Below are positions 48,174 to 58,700 of a stretch of 64,000 nt of DNA, one piece after another. Source of the DNA: Cryptomeria japonica (taxonomy: Eukaryota; Streptophyta; Pinopsida; Cupressales; Cupressaceae). The notes below the pieces were generated by a model, which worked only from the letters and a program-made list of their open reading frames with translations, was not told where the DNA came from and searched no databases. Each line of letters opens with the position of its first letter. Position 1 is the first letter of the stretch. The translations under genes and the position numbers were made by a program. The DNA lies in contig NC_081409.1 in assembly GCF_030272615.1 (NCBI RefSeq), forward strand, positions 209,543,190-209,607,189, in the 5' to 3' direction.

Positions 48174-51022
48174 ACCTAGATTCAAATGCCCATTATGTCA
48201 ACTAAATATCAATTGCAATCATATATTATTTTAATAGAAAAACAATAAAATGGTTTCAATACCTTGCTCACGGTCCAGCTTATCCTACCAACTGTAAACA
48301 AGTTTCAACTACAAAAAGATTTTATCAGTCGCAAGAGAAAATAAATTTGTCCACATATTTTAATACTATCATTGTCATTTGTTTATGTAAAGAAAAACAC
48401 AGTGCTAAAATCCTGCCTAACTAGTTTGTTATACTTGCCACAGATTCTTCCAAGTAATCCTCACTATTGTTATCATACAGGAAAAATATGTCATACAACC
48501 AAAAGTAAAAGATACATCACTAAATAAGTCACCCATTCCTTAACTTGTATACCTAACTTCTATTGTAGCGCCATTTATGCAGCGATTCTCTCCACCTGCA
48601 GTTTGAGAAAAACCTCCTTTTGACTTGTCATGTATGATCTCAATCCTTATCAATGTCTTCCATGATCAATGTGACAACGATTTCAAATGTAGGTATAATT
48701 TTCTACAGTTTAAAAGAATAGTATAAGTGCTTTTGATTTCAATTTTGTGTTTTTTAAATGGATAGTTTGGATCACATTCAGTAATCTATTATTTGGTCAT
48801 TTTCCATTATTTATCTTAAGATCCATTTTGCAATCAAATCCATCGCTCTTCGCTTCCTAATGATGGATCAACGAGTATGAGCATAGCTAAAAAAAGCTCA
48901 CAATTGAAATTAGAAACATTCATACAATGATCTCAATTATTTACTTAGATCAATTATACAAATTCCCAACTTATTAACATATAGCATTGTTTTAATGTAC
49001 AATTTCATCTTCTTATGTTAAGAAACATTGTCTTCTAAGATATATGTGACAATAAACAATTTTTGATGTTATTTTCCGAAACATATATAATAGAAATTTT
49101 AATTTGTAGTGGGTAAGAGAACTCCAAAGTAGGTATAGCCCCATTTTTATATGGTAAGGAAGAAGCTTCTACTTTACAATTATTTAGCCAATTTTATTTA
49201 ATTCTAATAAATAATATTATAGGTAATATTTTTTAAAATTATGATATTATTAATTATAAAAATAATAATATATAATTAGTGCATGCATAAGCTTTTATGT
49301 ATAATAAGAAAAAATAAGATATATTTTGTCTATAAAATTTGTAATATTATTTTTGTTTATATGTACTTTTTAGATTATTGTTCGTAATAAAATAAAGATC
49401 TTATTTAACAAAAGATCTATTGAAAAAGCCAAATTTACAATGATAAATATCAATATAATAAAAAATATATATTTTAATTATGATTGATATCTAATAATTT
49501 CACGTCTCCTTAAAAATTATAAACTTTTCCAATTATTTTTCATTTAAATTTAAACAATGAATAATAATTTAACATATTATCTAAAACACAATAAATAAAA
49601 TATTTATTTTATTTCTATTGAAAATAATCAATTATCAAACCCTTTGAAATCTTTACATGATTGACAGCGACCCTCCCTTTATCACTCCATTTTAACATGC
49701 TTTTTCCTATATTCTTATCTCTTCATGGAATAAAGTGTCTATGATTATAATCCAACTAGTGAGAAGACAATATCATATCACATGGACACACCAAAATTTT
49801 TGAAAATATAATCTATGAGGTCATATTCATTTACATCATGAAGGAATACTTTTATAGTGGGAATCTTTTGGTGCTACTCGAATCTCTTATTCTTTAGCAT
49901 ACATTTTTAAGGTCATAGGCAAATATTATTTGACATGATGGGAAATATTATTTGACATGATGGGAAATATGAAAGCATAATATTCATTTATATATTAATT
50001 TATTTTTTATATAATTTTTAGGTTTATTTTAATGAAATGTCTTTGATTTTTATATAAGATATGATATATAGTAATTTTATAGGAAAATTGGTTTATTTAA
50101 TTAATTTATATCAATTTTTAAATTTATAAATATAGTAACTTTCTTATTCATATGTTCATAAATTTCTATACATTCATTCTATTCATTTTGATTGTCATAC
50201 ACACATACATACATTTAAATTTTTCATTCAACATGCATTTTCATGTAGTTCTTATTTTATTATAAGACGAGTCTATAGTCATGAGGATATTCTCATTGAC
50301 ATGAATATATCCAGTCCTAATTTAAACTAAAAATCCATAACGTGGTCACCCTTTTTATCTTTCCATCACAAAGTAGACTAAGTGAGATTGCAAGATTTGG
50401 TGTCATTTGATAGTATTTAAAGACATTCATTGTACTCATTCTATTTATCAAAAAAATCATGCCTCTGCATCCAAACATTGAACTCCTCTCATTCTAATAC
50501 ATTAAAAATGATTAATTGTGAAGCACTTCAAAGATGGTGTGCTGAAATTAATAAAAAAAATTACATGTTAGTGTATTATCTTCAATCTTTGTCTATCTTA
50601 TGGAGATTTATCTATATGAAAGGTACTTGTGACCTAGATCAATAATCCTTTAAATTATTTTAAAATAATGTTCATTTTTCCAGCTAATAGGAAGAGTAGA
50701 GCATACCAATATGAATATGCCAAGAAAAAGAGATGTCTAGGTAAAGACCAACACAAATTGATTTGTAGGGGACTTGTTTAAATTGTCATGGAACTATACT
50801 ATGAACCTACCTTGACACTTGGATCATATCTTATCCTTATGTTTATGCATCCCTATATATTCTCTCTAGGATAGGTCTACAAGCACAAGGAAATCCTTTC
50901 CAACATTATCTACTTATTCCATTAAAAATCTAAAGTTCAAATATGGCCAACTAGTTCCTTTTACCTTTCCCACCCAAATTAAACTAAATAAATATTTACA
51001 TAAGTTAATGTCATGTGCTATT
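48174..51022. repeat. Tandem unit copy C, truncated by an LTR
   Basis: It begins directly at the end of copy B (CCAACCTAGATTCAAATGCCC) and follows the unit order: the CTTATCC block at 48276, the TTCCAAG block at 48445, the TACATTAAAAATGATTAATTG block at 50489 and the AGGATAGGTCTACAAG block at 50869. It stops at the LTR start at 51023. It keeps the ~0.8 kb AT-rich part that copy B lost. Confidence 0.78.
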
Positions 51023-52030
51023 TTTAGACACCTAAAATTGTCATAGCCTAATTAAATAAATATTTTAATTAACTAATTAATTAATTAATTAATCCTCTTT
51101 TAGCCTTTCCTAGTTTAAATAAATATTTTATTTATTTAGTTGGCCCCATTTCTTCTATTAATTAAACCAATCTTTATTATTTAATTAATTCTTTAGCTTT
51201 TTCCCTCCATGACAATTGCCATTCATCTCTTATTTTACCTCTAGTCACCTCTCTAATATTTTCTTATTTTCTATACCTACCCTCTAATTGTTATGGGACT
51301 TTTTTGTATGGAATGGAGTTATAATAAATAGTATTAAATAAAAATAATTATGGACATTATAATTGTTATGAAGGGTTATGACTTTTGTTACCACCCTTGA
51401 GACATTATTTAAAACCTATGAATCAATAAAGAAGGACATAGAGGGAGAAAATAGTAGAGGAAAAATAAATTGAAAAAAGAAAAAGAGAGAGGATAGTTAA
51501 GGTCTGGTGGTTGGGCATTGGACATTGGAGAAGGGGCATACAGTGTGTTTACAACTTGGGGTACAACATACACCCAGGAATGTCCTGGCCAGGGTTGTGT
51601 TTATTTTGTACCGTGAAGGCATGTGGGGTTCTGTGTAAGAACCATGTTTATTTCATGTCTTGAATGCATGTGGGGTTCTGTGTAAGAACCATGTCCTCCT
51701 AGAGTGCTCCCTTGCCTGGAAACCCTATACCTATAAATAATCCTCTGCATGCAGGAAAACAACCTTTTTGTGATTTACAGATATGTATTAATCAATTTCA
51801 TATAGTTATTTCCCTAATGTTTCACTATTGCAAATCATTATCTCACTGTTTTATATATTTGAGTAATTAGTTTATCATTAATTGAATAAATTACTTTGAT
51901 ACTTTATTAAAATACTGTGTAAACACTTAATAATAAATAGTGAATTTAACACCTTAATATTAAATTATCTATATTAGGTAAAAGGTTAATCCACTACTGA
52001 TACTTAATAAATCATAAGGGAAAAGTACCA
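51023..52030 (+). repeat. 5' LTR of an otherwise unseen element
   Basis: It starts TTTAGACACCTAAAATTGTC, which parallels the start TGTAGACACTCAAAATTGTC of the LTR at 52094 (TG changed to TT), and ends GTACCA. A TATA-like TATAAATAA is at 51732-51740. A ~35 bp phrase with GCATGTGGGGTTCTGTGTAA occurs twice at about 51620 and 51668. The rest of this element lies beyond the Tat-type insertion, if it survives. Confidence 0.65.
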
Positions 52031-52037
52031 TTACTTT

Positions 52038-52050
52038 TGGTATCAGAGCC
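52038..52050 (+). other. Primer-binding site (Met-tRNA type) after the 51023 LTR
   Basis: TGGTATCAGAGCC lies seven bases after the LTR end. It shows that the LTR at 51023-52030 is a left LTR in plus orientation. The leader continues only to 52093, where the Tat-type LTR begins. Confidence 0.75.
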
Positions 52051-52093
52051 TCAACGATCTTTACTCTACTAGTTATTAGTTTTGGGTTACTAT

Positions 52094-53011
52094 TGTAGAC
52101 ACTCAAAATTGTCATGTCTAATTAAATAAATATTTTATTTATTTAATTATCTAAGCCTAATTCTTCTATTAATTAAATAAATTTTTATTTATTTAATTAA
52201 TTCATTTATCCTCTTCTAGCCTTATTTCTCATTTAAATAAATACATTTATTTATTTAAATTATACCTTTCCTAAATTAAATAAATATTTTATTTATTTAA
52301 TTGATCCCACTTCTTCTATTAATTAAATAAATTTTTATTTATTTAATTAATTCATTTATCCTCTTCTAGCCTTATTTCTCATTTAAATAAATACATTTAT
52401 TTATTTAAATTATCCCTTTCCTAAATTAAATAAATATCTTATTTATTTAATTGTCCTACTTCTTCTATTAATTAAATAAATCTTTATTTATTTAATTAAT
52501 TCATTATCTTTTTCTACACATGACACATGTCATTCATCTCTTAATTCATACACTACCTACCTCTTTCATTATTTTACTATTTCCTCTACCTACCCTCTAA
52601 TCCTAGCCGACCTCTCTTTTTACACCTCTCAATCTTAACCCTCCATTTCTTATTGTGTCTTCTATTTAAGGAGATGCTTTCTTCATTGTCAAACCCTAAC
52701 TACTTGATCAATTGACTACACTACAATTCCACTTGCAACCACATTCCGTTCTTTGTTGAGCTCTTGTGCATATAAAAATCTGAGAGCAAGTATATCAAGC
52801 AAGATCAATGGAGATAGGAAGAATGGAGATCAAAACCCTATTGGACATGTGATGGTATAATCTTTATGATTTTGAGTTATTTTGCATTGTCTTAGGTTAT
52901 CTTCATATGTTATGGTGGATCTTTGTTGATTGTTAGGCTAGGGTTTGGTGGTTGAATCCATTTTAGTCTTTCAATATTGTTATTATTTGTTATCCATTTT
53001 CACCATATGCA
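52094..53011 (+). repeat. 5' LTR of the Tat-type element, 918 bp
   Basis: It starts TGTAGACACTCAAAATTG and ends CACCATATGCA. About 52123-52500 is a ~150 bp AT-rich tandem repeat, about 2.5 copies (CTTCTATTAATTAAATAAAT at 52163, 52313 and 52462), full of ATTAAATAAAT/ATTTATTTAAT palindromes. A TATA-like CTATTTAAG sits at 52662-52670 in a pyrimidine-rich context, the probable promoter. Confidence 0.85.
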
Positions 53012-53014
53012 TTT

Positions 53015-53032
53015 TGGCACGCCCGGTGGGAC
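53015..53032 (+). other. Primer-binding site of the Tat-type element
   Basis: TGGCACGCCCGGTGGGAC begins three bases after the LTR. This type of site is common in plant Tat/Athila-related gypsy elements and differs from the Met-tRNA type of the neighbouring LTR. I do not assign the tRNA. Confidence 0.7.
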
Positions 53033-53125
53033 TCTTGTCCCTTTGCATTTAACATTTTTGTTGCAGATTTTGCATTTTTGAAGTTGCAGATCGGACGATT
53101 TCGACGACATTTTAGGTTTTTTTCC

Positions 53126-53382
53126 GCGTCTGCGAGTGTTCGGATCGCGTTTTTGTGTTTCAGAAGCGTCTGTGATATCGTTAATCGCGCCTATGTTTTG
53201 CCAGATTTTTATTTTTTTGCAGGTTTCTGGAATCGCGTCTGAAAATTTTAACCGCGTCTGTGCCGGATCTCATCGCGTCTGAGTTCTTTAGTCGCGTCTG
53301 TGACCTTTAATCGCATCTGTGAACTACAGAACCGCGTCTGTGTAGTTCAGACGTGTCTGTGTTTGGTATAAAGGCGTCTGTG
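53126..53382 (+). repeat. Phased GCGTCTGTG array 1 in the leader
   Basis: Motif starts: 53126, 53146 (degenerate), 53166, 53187 (degenerate), 53235, 53254, 53275, 53294, 53313, 53334, 53353, 53374. Five are perfect GCGTCTGTG and most others differ by one or two bases. From 53235 on, distances are 19, 21, 19, 19, 21, 19, 21. The 10- or 12-base spacers have unrelated sequence. Confidence 0.9.
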
Positions 53383-53389
53383 CTTTCTG

Positions 53390-54590
53390 TTTTGCAAATT
53401 TTTCAAGTTTCTTTGATTCGGGTTTTCGGATTTTGTACTTAGGGTTTCAGATCTGGTTTATTTTCGGCTAACCTTTGCAGATCTAGCTAACCTGGTTTGT
53501 GCAGCTTGCTTTGGAGGCAAATACGTTTTTTTTGAAGGCCCCTTTTCACAAAGTCTTTTGGGTTTTCTAAAATTTACCTAACTTGTGTGCTTGCAGGAAG
53601 GGGTTATCATTTGAAACAACCCAAACTACTAACAATTTTGTTGCAGGGCCTTAGCTAGGGTTTTGTAATTTTTATTGTGTGCCTTGTTTTCATAGACTAG
53701 CAAACACTTCAATTGGTGCACTAAAATTGAATCATTGTCTTTTGTGTCTTGAGCAATAGGCTCTTTTTGTTTACTCTTTAGAGGGCCTGTCTTCCCGTGT
53801 GGTCATTAGGACTACTAGTGAGAAGAGAACGACCCAAGTGGTAGCGAGGAAAACCCACCTCATCCAAACCACTATAATCAAATGTATTCATGGTGAAAAC
53901 TATGAATAACGTGTGCTGATTAGTTCATACCGACACTATGTCTCCCCATAAACCCGTTTGATCAAATTTATTTGATCATTTGTAGGGCGTAACCCCTACC
54001 GGCTGGGAGCCTTCTGTATTTACAGAGCTGAAAGTACCGCATGTATGGCCACACGAGCGGATGCCCTTACTAGCACCTCTTTGTTTTAGATGCCCAAATC
54101 CTTCTAGTTGTTGAGGCAGGAGGTCGGACCTCTGGTAGCGGCCCACACACATACGGTTCTTAGTAGAGATACAAAGTTCGCCATGGGGAGTTTTCATGGG
54201 GACTGATGCTTGGCTAACCCGAGAAGTGAGTGCCGAGGGTGGAGCTAGTGAGGTCAAGCATCTAAGTATCCGCTCAGAATAGCGTAGCCTCGGGGGTAAA
54301 ACCCCATGTGGGATCAACAACTATTGTCTTGGCCAGCCCTAAGATTTGTGCTTGTCTTATGCTAAACACTCAAACATTCAAGACAAAACAGCAAAACATT
54401 GTGTCTTTTGTGTCTTCAAGTGTATGCAAAAAACTTTTTACATCAAACAACACACTGTTTGGAGTCTAAACAATCTGCAAACATTGAGTCATCAACACTG
54501 TGTCCTCTTGTCACGAAAAACAGTCGAAAAATCAGATTTGGTCACAGCAAAACAAATTCACAGATAGGAAAGATTGCACTAAGGTTACAG
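53390..54590 (+). other. Leader between the two arrays, including a GC-rich block
   Basis: It has no convincing open frame. Bases ~53770-54340 are clearly less AT-rich than the rest of the element and contain many short inverted matches (for example GTAACCCCTACCGGCTGGGAG and AGGTCGGACCTC), suggesting a folded RNA region such as a packaging or translation element. The open frame on the minus strand at 53976-54320 is not recognisable. Confidence 0.5.
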
Positions 54591-54594
54591 AAAC

Positions 54595-54857
54595 GCGTCT
54601 GTGTCTGTTCAAAACGCGTCTGTGTCGGATAAACGCGTCTGTGAAGTACAGAATAGCGTCTGTGTTTTTTATCAGCGTCTGTGTCGAACAGAGACATGTC
54701 TGTGTCTGGGAATCGCGTCTGTGAAGTATACAGGCGCGTCTGTGTCCACAATTGCAAAAAAAAAACTGTTACAGTCCCAGCAAACATCAACAGGAAAATC
54801 TCAGAATCACGTCTGTGTTTAACAGAGTAGCGTATGTGTCTTAAAACCGCGTCTGTG
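54595..54857 (+). repeat. Phased GCGTCTGTG array 2 in the leader
   Basis: Motif starts: 54595, 54616, 54635, 54656, 54675, 54696 (ATGTCTGTG), 54715, 54736, then after a gap 54809 (ACGTCTGTG), 54830 (GCGTATGTG), 54849. The first eight are spaced 21, 19, 21, 19, 21, 19, 21, and the last three 21, 19. The alternation is strict. Spacers differ, so this is not a simple satellite. Confidence 0.93.
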
Positions 54858-55348
54858 TCAGGATTTGAAAACTTTAACAGTCAAGCAAACAAAGAAAATC
54901 AGTTTCGGCATACTTGAGCTTCCTAGGTTGTCTCTTCAGGTTTAATCTAGCATTCAGCCTGTTCTAAGGTCTCACATAGTCCATCATTGCTTCACACCTC
55001 ATTTTACATTCATACTTGTCTAAACTTGAGTCAAAAGGTCACTTGCTTGTCCTCATCATACTTTGTCAACACACTACATACTACTACACTTTGCTAAGTG
55101 GTCCCTCATCAAGGTTTCTTACCTTTGGGTCTCATTTGGTCTTACTTAGAGTCAAGGTCAGCTTACCTCATCAAGAGAAACTATCCTCTCTTTGGAAGTC
55201 ACACCTACTCTACTTACATACTTGGTCTTACACTTTGGACATTGTAAGTACACCTAAGATTCATTTACACTCCATACAACTCTTGGTCTTCCATACTCTT
55301 TTCATATTTTCCATCTAGTCTCTCACATATTGGTCAAACACCTAGTTC

Positions 55349-55738
55349 ATGGTTGAAACCCGCCTTCAAAAATCTAGGAGAATAGCTAAAGAAGCTCAAG
55401 AATCCGTAAACATGAGTTCTTATGAGTATGACAATGATCTATTCTACAATCCTGAGCACACTACATTACCGGACATGAATGTTTATAGACACAATCCAAA
55501 TGTGGAAAGCGCAAACACTATAAACAACAATGCTACACACAATGACAATGTTGACAACTCTTCAATACTATCAGCAGACATACAAGAATCTATAATGGAT
55601 CCTCAATTCAATAGATTGGTTGAAGAGATAATGAGGAGAGATTGTCAATACTTTCTAAACATGATGGCACAAAGTGGAGCCAAAATACCGCATGATTTTG
55701 ACTTATCTCAACTTATGGAAAGTAGACCCTCACAATAA
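55349..55738 (+). CDS. Gag N-terminus of the Tat-type element, ended by a premature stop
   Basis: ATG 55349 opens MVETRLQKSRRIAKEAQES, a start typical of plant Gag. It is followed by an Asn-rich stretch (INNNATHNDNVDN) and MDPQFNRLVEEIMRRDCQYFLNMMAQ, probably helical. The stop TAA at 55736-55738 lies in the same frame as the 1596-codon frame that follows 12 bases later, so it interrupts one continuous Gag. CAA to TAA is a single C-to-T change. The natural start is inferred from the Gag-like N-terminus and the absence of an in-frame upstream alternative that I could support. Confidence 0.8.
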   Translation: MVETRLQKSRRIAKEAQESVNMSSYEYDNDLFYNPEHTTLPDMNVYRHNPNVESANTINNNATHNDNVDNSSILSADIQESIMDPQFNRLVEEIMRRDCQYFLNMMAQSGAKIPHDFDLSQLMESRPSQ

Positions 55739-55750
55739 GCTCAACATAAC

Positions 55751-58700
55751 ATGGATCAAAGGAGACCAAATAGTGGAGGACCAAAAAATATGATGCCGGA
55801 GTCACCATCAGTTTTGCTTCAAAAACCAGCAATCCCACATACACAAGCTCAAATATATGATACTTACTCTCAAAGACCATCATGGAGGCCTTATGCTCAA
55901 ACACATGCTCAAGATATGGGTCAATTAAGACAAGTGGATACTCAAGGACATCCTCAAAATTTTGACACAAGGAGACCTCATGTCAAAATTGGGGGCAACA
56001 CAATGGAAAATGAAAGACCTGTTGAATATGGTTTATACACACAAAAAAGATATGGGGTCCCTCAACAAGAAGTTATGCCAAGTGCTCCATATATGTCACA
56101 ACAATATAGACCTCCATATGGACATGTCTACGATCAGTATCATCTCTATATGCAGCAAGCTCCTCCTCAAATGGGTGTTTCAAACATGGGATATGCTACA
56201 AGAAATCCATCTCCTCCCAAAAATAATTTGGAGCAACAAATTAGAGATCTACAAAAGAAAGTGGAAGACATGGGCACATCCAAACCTACATACACTATGA
56301 GAGATATATGCCCTTATCCCTTCGATAAGAGCATTCCAATGCCTCCGTTTCCTCCGCACTTTGTAACACCAAAATTTGACAAATATAGAGGGAGAGGAGA
56401 CCCCAAGGCACATATAAGACAATTCTTCATAGCTTGCATTGAGGTAGCGGCAGAAGAAACATACTTGATGAGGTTGTTCCCACAGAGCTTAGGTGACCAA
56501 GCTATGGAATGGTTTTCTCAATTACCTCCTGGTATTAAGTCATGGGGCGACTTGGCAGAAGCATTCATTCAGCATTTCTCTTACAACATTGAAACAGATG
56601 TCTCAGTTACTACCTTGTGCAATACGAAACAAAAGGAAGGAGAATCTTTCGCAACATTTTTACAGAGATGGAGAAACTTAGCTAGCAGATGCTCTTGTGA
56701 AATCCCGCAAAAACAGATGGTGGAGATGTTCACACAAAACGTTAATAAAGCTATTGGCTATGATCTCAGAAAAGCTTGTTTGTCTACATTCAAGGATGTC
56801 ATTGAAAAAGGCCTAGCAACAGAAAAAGTCTTAATTGAACAAGGAGTTATCAAGCTATTCAAAGAAAACAAAGAGGACTTCAAAGGAAAGGACAAACCAA
56901 AATTTTGGAACAAGAACAAGAACACAGTTAATGATGGTGTGGTTGATGCCAACACAGTAAGACCAAAGTTCATCTTTTCTGGTTCAAGTTCTACCAACAA
57001 TCAAGTGAACAATCAAACGGCTGCTAAACCACGAAGGAAGTATACTCCATTGGGAGAACCACTTGAATCAGTATTCAAAAAGCTTGTAGCGAACAAAGTA
57101 ATCACGGTCCCAGATTTTCCTCCATATGAACCAAAGGTCAAACCGAATTGGTGGAATGATGATGAATTTTGCGAATTTCATAAGAGCAAGGGTCACAAGA
57201 CAAGTAATTGCCATCGATTGAAAAACATTGTGCAAGATCTCATTGACAGAGGAGATATTGAGATTGAGGGTCATTCATCTAATCAAGAACATGAGGTGTT
57301 TAAGGAACCATTCCCAAAACATGACAAGGGAAAAGGCAAAGTCACAGATGATCAAGCCAATTACACTAGAGCATCTTACAATTATGATTCCACTATTAAT
57401 CACATCTCAATGGACAATCATATCTCTACCATTACTATCAAAAATAAAAATCCTGAGAATTCTTCTCAAAGACCCAAAATTGTCCTAAAAGGTGTGGGAT
57501 CTTCGTCGGCATCTACCTCTGAATGTCATGTTACAACCCGTCGAGGTAAGATTACATTGCCAGGTACCTCTACTAAGAATACCAATCTTCCGTCAACTAA
57601 GCCTGAGTACGACCTTGTAGAGCAATTAGGGAAAACACCCGCACTCATCTCTATTCTTGAGCTCTTACGTATATCTCCTGCACATAAAGCTATCCTTGAC
57701 AAAATCTTGAGAGATATTGCTGTCCCTACTGCTCTGAACGTGGACCAGTTTCAAGCCATGGTAGGATACTTATCCGTTCCACACTCCCTCACATTCATAG
57801 AAGCCGATGACGCCTCCATAAGTCAGCCTCATAATGCACCTCTACACATTGAAGCCTTCATACATAAACACCGAATAAAACGAGTCCTGATAGACGGAGG
57901 AGCAGGTCTTAATATTTGTACATTGAGCACCATCAGACAATTGGGATATTCTAACAAAGCTGTAAATTCTACAAACCAAATCACTATTAAGGCTTATGAT
58001 GATGAAGAGCGCTCGTCCAAGGGTACAGTCACCTTACCACTAAGAATAGGGCCAGTCACAAAGGACGTGGTTTGTCAAGTCCTGGATCTGGACCTCACGT
58101 ATAACATATTGCTAGGATGTCTGTGGATTCATGAAATGAGGGCAGTCCCATCAACATACCACCAATGCATTAAGTTTCCTCACAATGGAGTCGAGGTAAC
58201 GGTCAATGGTGATCCAAATCCATTCATATATTGCAATAACTTGAGATCACATACTAAGACTATCATTCCCAGCAATCGTGAGGCTACTCCTTCTTCAGCA
58301 TATATTGATCCTGAGTCATTAAAGCCCTCGACATCCAAACAAGGTGAACTTAGAGCCAAGTTTCAAGACAAAGGCATGGGAGAATACACTCTGAATCAAA
58401 CAATGTTCTTACGACAAGTCATGAACTCCCCCAAGGAATATGGGAGGCCACATCCTAATAAGCAAATCTCCATCATGCTACTCAAATGGGATCCTACCGT
58501 CTTTCAAAAATGGGGCGAACTAGAGGAAGAAAATTTATATAAAATGCTATATAAGGACGCTGAAGAGGATACACATGATCAAATTATAATACCCTGTGAG
58601 AACTATGGCAAAGGTTTCAAAATTCTACAAAGATTCGGGTATGATGGAAAAAGTCCTCTTGGACTACGCAAAGAAGGTGTCATAGTGCCTTTACAACCTG

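Noticed and set aside
54542-54790. Minus-strand frame with repeated TQTRF peptides, and plus-strand frames with CVC repeats
   Set aside because: The peptide repeats come from translating the GCGTCTGTG array; 19/21 bp spacing breaks any common frame.
53126-54857. The GCGTCTGTG arrays as a CRISPR array
   Set aside because: The repeat is only 9 bases, spacers are 10-12 bases, there is no cas gene, and the context is a plant retrotransposon leader.
55016-55318. 100-codon frame in the Tat leader
   Set aside because: Ser/Leu-rich composition without motifs, upstream of the clear Gag start; no support as a gene.
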